Source: Clostridiales bacterium (GTDB taxonomy: Bacteria > Bacillota > Clostridia > Oscillospirales > Oscillospiraceae). From it: a stretch of 19,908 nt of DNA. Position 1 is the first letter of the stretch. Each line of letters begins with the position of its first letter. The DNA lies in contig JAAYFX010000005.1 of the NCBI GenBank assembly GCA_012728025.1, positions 1-19,908 of the forward strand, written 5' to 3'. A program made the translations under genes and the position numbers. A model generated the notes under the pieces. The model ran no database searches and had not been told where the DNA came from. It saw only the letters and a list, made by a program, of their open reading frames with translations. Shown in pieces: positions 6,815-13,441 of this stretch.

Positions 6815-9681
6815 CCTGCTTCTCTTTTCCAGATAAAGTGTTTTTCAAAAATTTCAACTAGAGACTTATATTTCGTAGATAATTCAAATAACCATCCATT
6901 TTCAATAAGCATTTCCATAATGCCCAAATCATATAATTCCGGAGTGCTTAAGTCCCCATGCTTTTCCAGAAGCTTTTTTGTTTCCAAAAATACAGAATGT
7001 TCAATCTCATCTAAGCTAACGCTGGTAAATGATTTTGGCAGAGCATTTCGTGTATTTTCAAAAAACAATATAGCGTCCCCGCTCAAAGACCTTTTTGGGC
7101 TAAGAATATTTTTAACGGTTTTTGTTTTTTTAATATGCTCTTGAGAAATAAACCTAAACCCATTTTCTTCAAGAATATCCATTAGTTTAACCCACACATC
7201 CAGATTGCTATCATGAAAGAAAAGACACATTATGTGGTTTTCTTTCAGCTTTCTTGTGCAAATTTGGAAAACTTCATTTAAAAGTGTAAAGTATTCTTCT
7301 TTATTGCGTTTTCGCTCCGGCGCCGAGGAAACAATTATTTCATCTTCCAAATTGAAGTTTATGCCGATAAAGGGCTGATATAGCTGCATATACTCCGAAT
7401 ATAAAACTTGGTCCATATACGGCGGGTCGGTAATTATTAAATTGACAGAATCATCCGGTATTTCAACATCTGAAATATACTGACTTCCCTTTGTAAGAAC
7501 CAAAGCATCATTATTTGATAATTCGGCAAAAGATGAAACTATTTTACTGTTTGTGTAGTTGTGTTTAATAAAACTTTGGGCCTTAAGTAAATTGTTCATG
7601 CGGCGTTTTAGAAGCTCAACTATATTTTTTTCAACACAATTAGTTTTAGGAATCCATAGGGGCCATTGGGAATTAGAATGAGTGTCAGTTATTTTTGCCA
7701 GATGCAAAATGGACATGAGAAGGTAATTCAAAACATTTTTTTGCGTGGGCTCCTTTTCTTCCACATATCCCACCAATTCATTAAGAACAGAAAAGTTTCT
7801 CGGAGTAAAAATATCACTTATTCTATCCGAGGGACCCACAGCAATTTTACTGTTTTGAATTAATCTTTTATTTGGTACATAATTATCGCACTTTAGGCTG
7901 TTTAGCTGTGTATAATCGTTTTCATCTGCTTCTTTAAGCTGCTTCCCGCAATTGGGGCAGTTAAAATTAATTGCTTTAATTATAAAGTCGTTTACCGTAC
8001 GATTCGGCTTGTCAAATACAACTTTAGTGATAGTGCCTGTCCCCTTGCAATTTGGACATTTGGTATCGTAATATGAATTTAAGCTTAAAAGTTTTTTGTT
8101 CAGCTCACTAAATAGATGTTTTAAATCAGTGCTAGGTATATCTTGAATTATATTATTAACAATAAATTTCGGCATTTCGTTAACATCGCAACCTATGGCC
8201 ATTCTGTTTGTATTGCTTTTAATCGATTCTAACACCGTAACTCCGGAACCCATAAAGGGGTCAAATATTACATCTCCCTCGGAAGAAAGGTGGCGTATTA
8301 ACGAATCTATAACATTAAAAGACTTTTGTGACCAGTATAAATGAGTATTGTATACCGGATTTTTTGAAGTTGGAGTTAAACTTCTAATTTCCTCCTTCAA
8401 GCTTATTAAATCATAATTAGATTTATGAACTTCTTGGCCGCAAAGTATCAGATACTCCAAAACTTCTTTAGAGCTGCTGTTTCTGTGGTTTGCGTGATGA
8501 TAGCTTTCCTGTTCGATTTGAACCCTTTTGTTGCCAAAGGTTGCTTTTGCCATATTAACTAGTTCTTCAATTGATACGGTGTATCTATCTGTCTTTTGAG
8601 TTGCTTCATCCTTAGGATATGCGTAACTAAGGGCCAGCACTATCCCGTTTTCATTGCAATAATTAAATAAGTCCTGCAAACGGGCCTTTGCGGTGCTTTT
8701 TTTACTTAAGTCCGATTGATTTCTTCCCTCGGTATAAAGCCCTTTGGTAAACTTGCCATGTGAAACGGTAGGCTCTGGATAGTCATATCTGGCGGCAATG
8801 TTCAGCAAATGATAATATCTAGAATACTGCATATCTGTGTAAGGCGGGTCAGCGTATATTAATTTAATTGAGCTGTTTTTAAAGTCCGGATTATCCATCA
8901 AATCAGTTATATCCGAATTAAAAACTATATGCCGCTTTTTATCAGATGATTCGGGAAGCGCAATAAATTCATCAAGCTTATTTATAAAATAAACAAGAAG
9001 GTCTTTGTTCCGTTGTTTAAGATGCCTTATGCTGTTTTTCTCAATATTTAATGGCTGTGCCATATGGCCATCTTTTGAAAAAACTGTTTCTTTCATAGCA
9101 TAAAACAAACAGCTATACAAGACATTCTGGGTTTCTTCGGATTCAAGCTCATGAATTGTTTTTATGATTGCGTCAATACAGATAGATTGCTCAATTCCAA
9201 AATAAGTGCCGGAGTAGTAATGTAAGAATAAATTGTATCCGTTCTTACTCCTTAGCTCTTTGCTTGTAACTTCCTTATCCACATTGTTCCATATTTTGGG
9301 GAATGAGTCATACAAAACAATAAGGGCTTCGGTGCTTTCAGTAGACAGCAAGTCTCTTTCCATTGCAACCGCAGCTTCATGTTTTGACAACAAAAAATTC
9401 AGATTGCGCTTTATTCTATTGAGAAAAAAATCTTTCGTACGTAACAATTCACTTCCAGCAGGTGTGTTTAATAAGGCCGAAGAAATGATATATGAATATA
9501 GTTCGGCATCATTTGCAATTATTTGGTAATCCCTTTTCAGAAATGCCCCCACGCTTGACGAACCCGAAAAAATGTCGCAAATCCTGTCCTCTGGTGAAAC
9601 ATATTTTTTTATATTTTTACTAATAAAAGGCATTAAGGAGGCCTTATTACCTTGATAATTCAGTATGGAAATTGTATGCAT
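6793..9681 (-). CDS. Double DNA methyltransferase (D12-type plus zinc-ribbon type)
   Basis: A 962-aa chain with two complete methyltransferase modules. Module 1 (about 1-420) is a D12/Dam-class N6-adenine enzyme: LNYQGNKASL near residue 7 (motif X), D36-IFSGSSSVG (motif I) and ADPPY at 277-281 (motif IV). Module 2 (about 440-880) has D474-PFMGSG (motif I), a zinc ribbon C542PNC/C575PNC and TDPPYMDQ at 751-758 (motif IV); it resembles the methyltransferase part of the convergent nuclease fusion. A C-terminal helical tail ends GKWHLQK. I chose ATG 9681 because AGAGGGG lies 5 nt upstream and a strong promoter ends about 21 nt before it. The open frame continues upstream to 10110, but that part looks unrelated. 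Two fused methyltransferases usually protect the two strands of an asymmetric site, as in M.FokI; that role here is inferred. Confidence 0.87.
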   Translation of the reverse strand: MHTISILNYQGNKASLMPFISKNIKKYVSPEDRICDIFSGSSSVGAFLKRDYQIIANDAELYSYIISSALLNTPAGSELLRTKDFFLNRIKRNLNFLLSKHEAAVAMERDLLSTESTEALIVLYDSFPKIWNNVDKEVTSKELRSKNGYNLFLHYYSGTYFGIEQSICIDAIIKTIHELESEETQNVLYSCLFYAMKETVFSKDGHMAQPLNIEKNSIRHLKQRNKDLLVYFINKLDEFIALPESSDKKRHIVFNSDITDLMDNPDFKNSSIKLIYADPPYTDMQYSRYYHLLNIAARYDYPEPTVSHGKFTKGLYTEGRNQSDLSKKSTAKARLQDLFNYCNENGIVLALSYAYPKDEATQKTDRYTVSIEELVNMAKATFGNKRVQIEQESYHHANHRNSSSKEVLEYLILCGQEVHKSNYDLISLKEEIRSLTPTSKNPVYNTHLYWSQKSFNVIDSLIRHLSSEGDVIFDPFMGSGVTVLESIKSNTNRMAIGCDVNEMPKFIVNNIIQDIPSTDLKHLFSELNKKLLSLNSYYDTKCPNCKGTGTITKVVFDKPNRTVNDFIIKAINFNCPNCGKQLKEADENDYTQLNSLKCDNYVPNKRLIQNSKIAVGPSDRISDIFTPRNFSVLNELVGYVEEKEPTQKNVLNYLLMSILHLAKITDTHSNSQWPLWIPKTNCVEKNIVELLKRRMNNLLKAQSFIKHNYTNSKIVSSFAELSNNDALVLTKGSQYISDVEIPDDSVNLIITDPPYMDQVLYSEYMQLYQPFIGINFNLEDEIIVSSAPERKRNKEEYFTLLNEVFQICTRKLKENHIMCLFFHDSNLDVWVKLMDILEENGFRFISQEHIKKTKTVKNILSPKRSLSGDAILFFENTRNALPKSFTSVSLDEIEHSVFLETKKLLEKHGDLSTPELYDLGIMEMLIENGWLFELSTKYKSLVEIFEKHFIWKREAGKWHLQK

Positions 9682-10110
9682 AAGGACCCCTCTTTCGCCA
9701 CAAGTATAACAGGCAGTTAAGCTTATTTCAAGTCCAAATGAATTTATAGCCAGCTTTTTATCCCATCGGGATTTATATAAACCAGAAATAGCTGCTATCC
9801 CCCTGCGTATTGGCAGGCCCACACCCACCATAGGCCCAAGCAAGGCTGGGGAAAACAACAGCAAATAGGCAGAAACGTAAAAGCCAAGCTCTGCCATCAC
9901 TGTATATGTCTCTCCAAGCACCAGATGCTCCCTTTCCAGCGACTTCCACTGTGCATCCATTGTTTGAATCTCTGCCAATGCGGCTAACATTTCTGCAAAT
10001 TCATATGGCACCCCATCTGCAACAAGCTGGAGCAGCTTTTTCCATGCGCCTTCTAAGTCCATGCCAAGGTCAAAAAGTCGAATTGCGGATTTTGTTTTAC
10101 CATAAAACAG
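9682..10110 (-). pseudogene. Orphan ORF remnant upstream of the double methyltransferase
   Basis: The methyltransferase frame stays open upstream for 127 codons to an ATG at 10062 and on to about 10110, but this part has no methyltransferase motif. It reads like real protein: an amphipathic helical start (MDLEGAWKKLLQLVADG), a hydrophobic stretch (GFYVSAYLLLFSPALLG) and a CYTC pair near the junction. No ribosome site precedes the 10062 ATG. The base mix is less AT-rich than the methyltransferase genes (29 G/C in 60 bases at 9841-9900 against 20 in 60 at 5761-5820). I take it as a 5'- and 3'-truncated gene fragment left by the island's insertion. I do not recognise the family. The alternative is a genuine N-terminal domain of a 1089-aa enzyme. 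Confidence 0.45.
9703..9731 (-). promoter_or_regulatory. Promoter of the double methyltransferase, inside the upstream ORF
   Basis: On the minus strand, TTGAAA (9726-9731), a 17-nt spacer and TATACT (9703-9708), with an extended -10 TG one base upstream. Transcription would start near 9696, giving a leader of about 15 nt containing AGAGGGG. Both boxes are near consensus, making this one of the best promoters in the window. It decides the start at 9681 rather than 10062. Confidence 0.75.
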
Positions 10111-10160
10111 TCAAAGGGAGCCGATACTTCTTAAAAAGCACCGGCTCCCTTTGACTGTTT
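10105..10160. repeat. 19-bp inverted repeat hairpin
   Basis: Arms 10105-10123 (AAACAGTCAAAGGGAGCCG) and 10142-10160 are perfect complements around an 18-nt loop. On the minus strand a TTTTATGG run follows, so it could act as a second terminator downstream of tRNA-Pro. It also carries the in-frame stop that bounds the orphan ORF. A smaller perfect repeat, TGTTTTA-CCA-TAAAACA (10093-10109), overlaps its left arm. Confidence 0.75.
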
Positions 10161-10174
10161 GTTGTTATAACAAC
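10161..10174. repeat. 14-bp perfect palindrome
   Basis: GTTGTTATAACAAC is a perfect 14-nt palindrome directly abutting the 19-bp inverted repeat. It could be an operator-like or recombination-core site. Nothing in the sequence assigns a protein to it. Confidence 0.5.
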
Positions 10175-10187
10175 ATTTTACTCGAAA

Positions 10188-10254
10188 TAAAGCACAAATC
10201 CGAACCCTTCACCGACAGGAAAGACCTGCCTTGAACAGTTCGGATTATATGTGC
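10188..10254 (-). terminator. Likely terminator of the tRNA-Pro transcript
   Basis: Starting 2 nt after the tRNA CCA on the minus strand, AATCCGAAC (10238-10246) pairs with GTTCGGATT (10197-10205). GCAC/GTGC pairs extend the outer stem (10251-10254 with 10192-10195), and an inner CAGG/CCTG stem lies between. A TTTATTT run follows. The long loop makes it a less typical terminator. Confidence 0.55.
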
Positions 10255-10255
10255 G

Positions 10256-10332
10256 TGGTCCGGGCGACAGGATTCGAACCTGCGGCCCCCTGCTCCCAAA
10301 GCAGATGCGCTACCAAACTGCGCTACGCCCGG
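10256..10332 (-). tRNA. tRNA-Pro (anticodon UGG)
   Basis: On the minus strand the acceptor stem CCGGGCG pairs with CGCCCGG over 7 bp. The D arm is GCGC-AGTTTGGTA-GCGC and the anticodon loop TTTGGGA gives UGG (10296-10298). The T arm is GCAGG-TTCGAAT-CCTGT. The discriminator A is followed by a genome-encoded CCA (10256-10258). The total of 77 nt is standard. UGG reads CCA/CCG and, with wobble, other proline codons. It is transcribed away from trmB, and its 3' end faces the island. Confidence 0.97.
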
Positions 10333-10336
10333 AGGT

Positions 10337-10366
10337 GTTATGGTCTGTGTATAATCAGACCATAAC
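10337..10366. repeat. Inverted repeat in the tRNA-Pro leader
   Basis: GTTATGGTCT (10337-10346) and AGACCATAAC (10357-10366) are perfect 10-bp complements with a 10-nt loop. The repeat lies between the tRNA-Pro promoter and the mature 5' end, so it could fold in the precursor or act as a protein site. Confidence 0.6.
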
Positions 10367-10395
10367 ATATTACCACAGTTGAGTTAAAACTGCAA
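10367..10395 (-). promoter_or_regulatory. Promoter of tRNA-Pro
   Basis: On the minus strand, TTGCAG (10390-10395), a 17-nt spacer and TAATAT (10367-10372). The start would be near 10360, about 28 nt before the mature tRNA. It is back to back with the trmB promoter; the two -35 boxes are 10 nt apart. Confidence 0.65.
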
Positions 10396-10405
10396 CAGTT
10401 TTTTA

Positions 10406-10434
10406 TTGATGTTTTCGCTGTTTTATGTTATTAT
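10406..10434 (+). promoter_or_regulatory. Extended -10 promoter of the trmB operon
   Basis: TTGATG (10406-10411), a 17-nt spacer and TATTAT (10429-10434) with the TG of an extended -10. Transcription would start near 10441, so the leader is only about 17 nt and begins at the AGGAG ribosome site. This also rules out the upstream in-frame ATG at 10425, which lies in the promoter. Confidence 0.7.
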
Positions 10435-10457
10435 CTCGGAAGGAGTGTGAAAATTTC

Positions 10458-11096
10458 ATGAGAATCAGAAAAAAACCAAACCTTATTCCTCGCATGGAGC
10501 GAGTTTCTTATATAATGGAAAGCGACCCCGCCGCCCTTCGTGGCCTGTGGAAAAACTCCCTTCCTGAGGCTTCTTCCCTTTGGCTGGAAATAGGCTGCGG
10601 CAAGGGGCGCTTTACAGCAGAAACGGCAGGGCAAAATCCCGACTGCTTTCTTGTGGCCATTGAAAAAGTTCCCGAGGCCATGGTGGTTGCTATGGAGCTT
10701 TGCGACCATAAAAAGCTTTCAAATGTCCGCTTTATTGACGGGGATGCCCTTGCCCTACCCATTATATTTGAGGAAAAAGAACTTGACCGTATTTATATAA
10801 ATTTCTGTGACCCTTGGCCGAAAAGCCGCTATGCCAAGCACCGTCTCACCTCCCCCGAGTTTTTAAAAATATATGAATCTGTGCTAAAATCCGGCGGTGA
10901 GATTCACTTTAAAACAGACAACAATCCTCTGTTTGAATATTCTATGGAAACTTTCATTGAAGAAGGCTGGCAGCTTTCTGAGCTTACCCGAAACCTCCAT
11001 AGGAATGGCCCTGTGGGTATTATGACCGACTATGAGGCAAAATTCTACGCTCAGGGTCTTAAAATAAACAGGCTGGTTGCTAAGAAGGAGACATAA
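10458..11096 (+). CDS. trmB: tRNA (guanine-N7-)-methyltransferase TrmB
   Basis: Cytosolic SAM-dependent enzyme that makes 7-methylguanosine at position 46 in the tRNA variable loop. At 212 aa it has the usual length. Family signatures are the MRIRKKPNL start, the SAM motif E44-IGCGKG, NFCDPWPK (115-122) followed by RYAKHRLTSPEFL, FKTDN (151-155) and a C-terminal TDYE (190-193). The start at 10458 is chosen because it follows AGGAG and gives the family N-terminus. It is the first gene of a five-gene operon and is separated from xth by 2 nt. Its position beside tRNA-Pro is probably chance. Confidence 0.96.
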   Translation: MRIRKKPNLIPRMERVSYIMESDPAALRGLWKNSLPEASSLWLEIGCGKGRFTAETAGQNPDCFLVAIEKVPEAMVVAMELCDHKKLSNVRFIDGDALALPIIFEEKELDRIYINFCDPWPKSRYAKHRLTSPEFLKIYESVLKSGGEIHFKTDNNPLFEYSMETFIEEGWQLSELTRNLHRNGPVGIMTDYEAKFYAQGLKINRLVAKKET

Positions 11097-11098
11097 AT

Positions 11099-11854
11099 AT
11101 GCGCCTTATATCTTGGAATGTAAACGGCCTACGAGCCGTTGTAAAAAAAGGCTTTGAGGACATTTTTACCGACCTTGATGCCGATATGTTTTGTTTGCAG
11201 GAAACAAAGCTTCAGGAAGGTCAGATAGACCTTCAGTTTTCCGGCTATGAAAGCTATTGGAGCTATGCCGAAAAAAAGGGCTATTCGGGAACGGCCATCT
11301 TCACCCGAGTTGCCCCCCTTTCCGTTTCATATAACCTTGGAATGGACGAGCATGATGACGAAGGCCGTGCCGTTACCTTGGAGTTTGAGGAGTTTTTCCT
11401 TGTCTGCGTATACACGCCCAACTCTCAAGACGGCTTAAAGCGCCTTCCCTACCGCATGAGCTGGGATGATGCATTTAGGGACTATGTTTCCGCTCTTGAC
11501 AAGAAAAAACCCGTCATTATCTGCGGTGACCTTAACGTTGCCCATCAGGAAATAGACCTTAAAAACCCCTCTACTAACCGCCAAAACCCTGGCTTTTCCG
11601 ACGAAGAACGGGCAAAGTTTACCCAGCTTTTGGATGCAGGGTTTACGGATAGTTTCCGATTCCTCAACCCCGATTTAACAGGGGCATATAGCTGGTGGAG
11701 CTATCGCTCTAATGCCAGAGCTAACAACACAGGCTGGCGCATTGACTATTTTGTCCTGTCCGATAGGTTGAAAGACAAGATAGATAAGGCCTATATCTGC
11801 CCTGAAATCATGGGCAGTGACCATTGCCCTGTGGGCTTAGACCTTAAGCTATGA
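11099..11854 (+). CDS. xth: Exodeoxyribonuclease III / AP endonuclease
   Basis: Base-excision repair enzyme that cuts DNA 5' to abasic sites and trims 3' ends, metal-dependent and cytosolic. At 251 aa it has the usual length for the Xth/ExoA family. The start MRLISWNVNGLRA is diagnostic. Catalytic residues are visible: N7 in SWNVNG, E35 in LQETK, Y105 in VYTPNS, D144/N146 in CGDLNVAH, and the SDHCP end motif with D241/H242. Its ATG follows trmB by 2 nt with GAAGGAGA just upstream, and its stop overlaps the dusB start (ATGA), indicating translational coupling. Confidence 0.96.
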   Translation: MRLISWNVNGLRAVVKKGFEDIFTDLDADMFCLQETKLQEGQIDLQFSGYESYWSYAEKKGYSGTAIFTRVAPLSVSYNLGMDEHDDEGRAVTLEFEEFFLVCVYTPNSQDGLKRLPYRMSWDDAFRDYVSALDKKKPVIICGDLNVAHQEIDLKNPSTNRQNPGFSDEERAKFTQLLDAGFTDSFRFLNPDLTGAYSWWSYRSNARANNTGWRIDYFVLSDRLKDKIDKAYICPEIMGSDHCPVGLDLKL

Positions 11855-12822
11855 TAAAAATCGGCGAGGTAGAGCTTGAGGGTCTTTTAGCCCTTGCCCC
11901 TATGGCCGGCGTGTCGGACCTTGCCTTCCGCAAGGTTTGCAGGGAAAACGGAGCCTCATACACCTGCACAGAAATGGTGAGCGCCAAGGCTCTTGTGTAT
12001 AAAGACGTGAAAACAAAGGGACTTCTCCTGCTCGATGAAAGCGAGCACCCCTGCGCCGCCCAAATCTTCGGCAGTGAGCCGGAGGTTATGGAGGAAGGGG
12101 CAGGTCTTGCCAGAGAGATTTCAGGGGCAGATGTTATTGACATTAACATGGGCTGTCCCGTAGGCAAGGTTTCCGGCAGCGGCGACGGATGCGCTCTTAT
12201 GCGTGAGCCGGAAAAAGCCATGAAAATAATTGAGGCTGTTCGGCGGGGAGCAAAAGTGCCTGTAACCGTTAAGTTTCGCAAGGGCTGGGATAAGGGAAAC
12301 GTAAACGCCGTTGAGTTTGGAAAAATGTGCGAGCAGGCGGGAGCCGCCGCAATTTGTGTCCATGGCCGCACAAAAACCCAGATGTATTCGGGGCTTGCCG
12401 ATTGGGACATAATCAGAGACGTGAAAAAAGCCGTCGGCATACCCGTTTTTGCCAACGGTGATGTTTTTGAGCCGGAGGATGCCCCTCGCATACTCCGCTA
12501 CACCGGCTGCGATGGTATTATGATAGGTCGGGGCGCCTTTGGAAACCCTTGGCTTTTCTCTAGGGCAAAGGCCATGCTTGAGGGGAAAGACTGTCCACCT
12601 TTGCCCCCTCTGTCTCAGCGTATAGATACTGCTGTGTATCAATTTGAGCAGGCGGCAAAGTTCAAGGGCGAGAAAATCGCCTGCCTTGAGGCAAGACGGC
12701 ATTTTGCTTGGTATCTAAGGGGCGTTGCCCATTCGAGCTATTTTCGCAGCCAGCTTGTAAAAGTGGAAACTCTCGATGATATTTACCGCCTTGCCAAACA
12801 GATGAAAAAAGAACTGAGGTGA
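11851..12822 (+). CDS. dusB: tRNA-dihydrouridine synthase, DusB type
   Basis: FMN-dependent enzyme that reduces uridines in the tRNA D loop to dihydrouridine using NADPH. At 323 aa it is typical in length. A TIM-barrel N-terminus (LALAPMAGVSD) leads to INMGCPVGKVSGSGDGCALM. Cys114 in the DGCALM segment is the expected catalytic acid. Other signatures are VTVKFRKGWD, CVHGRTKTQMYSG, and the FMN-phosphate loops FANGDVFEPED and GIMIGRGAFGNPW, followed by the helical Dus C-terminal domain. It overlaps xth by 4 nt and lies 4 nt before the sigma gene. The subgroup call (DusB-like) rests on overall resemblance and is less certain than the family. Confidence 0.93.
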   Translation: MIKIGEVELEGLLALAPMAGVSDLAFRKVCRENGASYTCTEMVSAKALVYKDVKTKGLLLLDESEHPCAAQIFGSEPEVMEEGAGLAREISGADVIDINMGCPVGKVSGSGDGCALMREPEKAMKIIEAVRRGAKVPVTVKFRKGWDKGNVNAVEFGKMCEQAGAAAICVHGRTKTQMYSGLADWDIIRDVKKAVGIPVFANGDVFEPEDAPRILRYTGCDGIMIGRGAFGNPWLFSRAKAMLEGKDCPPLPPLSQRIDTAVYQFEQAAKFKGEKIACLEARRHFAWYLRGVAHSSYFRSQLVKVETLDDIYRLAKQMKKELR

Positions 12823-12826
12823 GGGC

Positions 12827-13438
12827 ATGACAAGGGAGCAAGAGCGTGAACTTGTGCAAAAGGCACAGGAGGGCGACAGCGAATCCTTTGAAAAGCTCGT
12901 TATAGATAATCAAACAAAGGTATATAATCTTGCCCTGCGCATGGTGGGTAATGAAGACGACGCTTTTGACATGGCTCAGGAGTCGTTTTTAAGAGCCTAT
13001 AACAGCCTTAGCAGCTTCCGTGGGGACAGCCGCTTTTCTGTCTGGCTATACAGGCTTACCACAAATATCTGCCTTGATTTTCTGCGCTCGGAAAGCAGGC
13101 GTTCTCACAGCTCACTGACCTATATGGGCGAGGGCGAAGACGATAAGGAGCTTGAAATACCCGACGAGCGGTTTTCTCCCGAGTTAATCGCCGAGAAAAA
13201 CGAGCTTCGTCAAGAGGTTAGGGGCGCTCTTATGAGTTTACCTGAAGATTACAGGGTCATACTCCTTCTTCGTGAAATAAACGGCCTTAGCTATGAAGAA
13301 ATCGGAAGCTGTCTTTCCCTTGAGGCCGGCACTGTGAAGTCACGTATTTTCAGAGCCAGAAAGAAGCTTTGCTCCATCTTAAGTGATGAAGGGAACCTTT
13401 CCGGTTCTTCTTCGTCAAATAAAGCAAAGGGGGTGTAA
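12827..13438 (+). CDS. ECF RNA polymerase sigma factor, SigW/RpoE-like
   Basis: A 203-aa group IV sigma factor that redirects RNA polymerase to a stress regulon. Region 2 spans about 20-90, with DAFDMAQESFLRAYNSLSSF and the WLYRLTTNICLDFLR promoter-melting helix. Region 4 spans about 130-181, with the helix-turn-helix LSYEEIGSCLSLEAGTVKSR. A short Ser-rich tail follows. Its GAGGTGAGG ribosome site overlaps the dusB stop. The anti-sigma gene begins 3 nt after its stop, so the two are probably translated together. Most such pairs respond to envelope stress; the signal here is unknown. I see no clear autoregulatory ECF promoter at its own start. Confidence 0.94.
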   Translation: MTREQERELVQKAQEGDSESFEKLVIDNQTKVYNLALRMVGNEDDAFDMAQESFLRAYNSLSSFRGDSRFSVWLYRLTTNICLDFLRSESRRSHSSLTYMGEGEDDKELEIPDERFSPELIAEKNELRQEVRGALMSLPEDYRVILLLREINGLSYEEIGSCLSLEAGTVKSRIFRARKKLCSILSDEGNLSGSSSSNKAKGV

Positions 13439-13441
13439 GAC

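Noticed and set aside
10105..10160. A miniature transposable element bounded by the 19-bp inverted repeat
   Set aside because: The unit is only 56 bp with an 18-nt loop and no visible target duplication; a terminator-like hairpin is the simpler reading.
10165..10368. Minus-strand 67-codon open frame
   Set aside because: It lies across tRNA-Pro and its hairpins.
10425..10457. Upstream ATG for trmB
   Set aside because: It lies inside the -10 region of the trmB promoter and would precede the transcript start; the 10458 ATG has the ribosome site and the family N-terminus.
11844..12702. Long minus-strand open frames opposite dusB (215 and 193 codons)
   Set aside because: They are antisense shadows of a clearly conserved gene and resemble no protein family.
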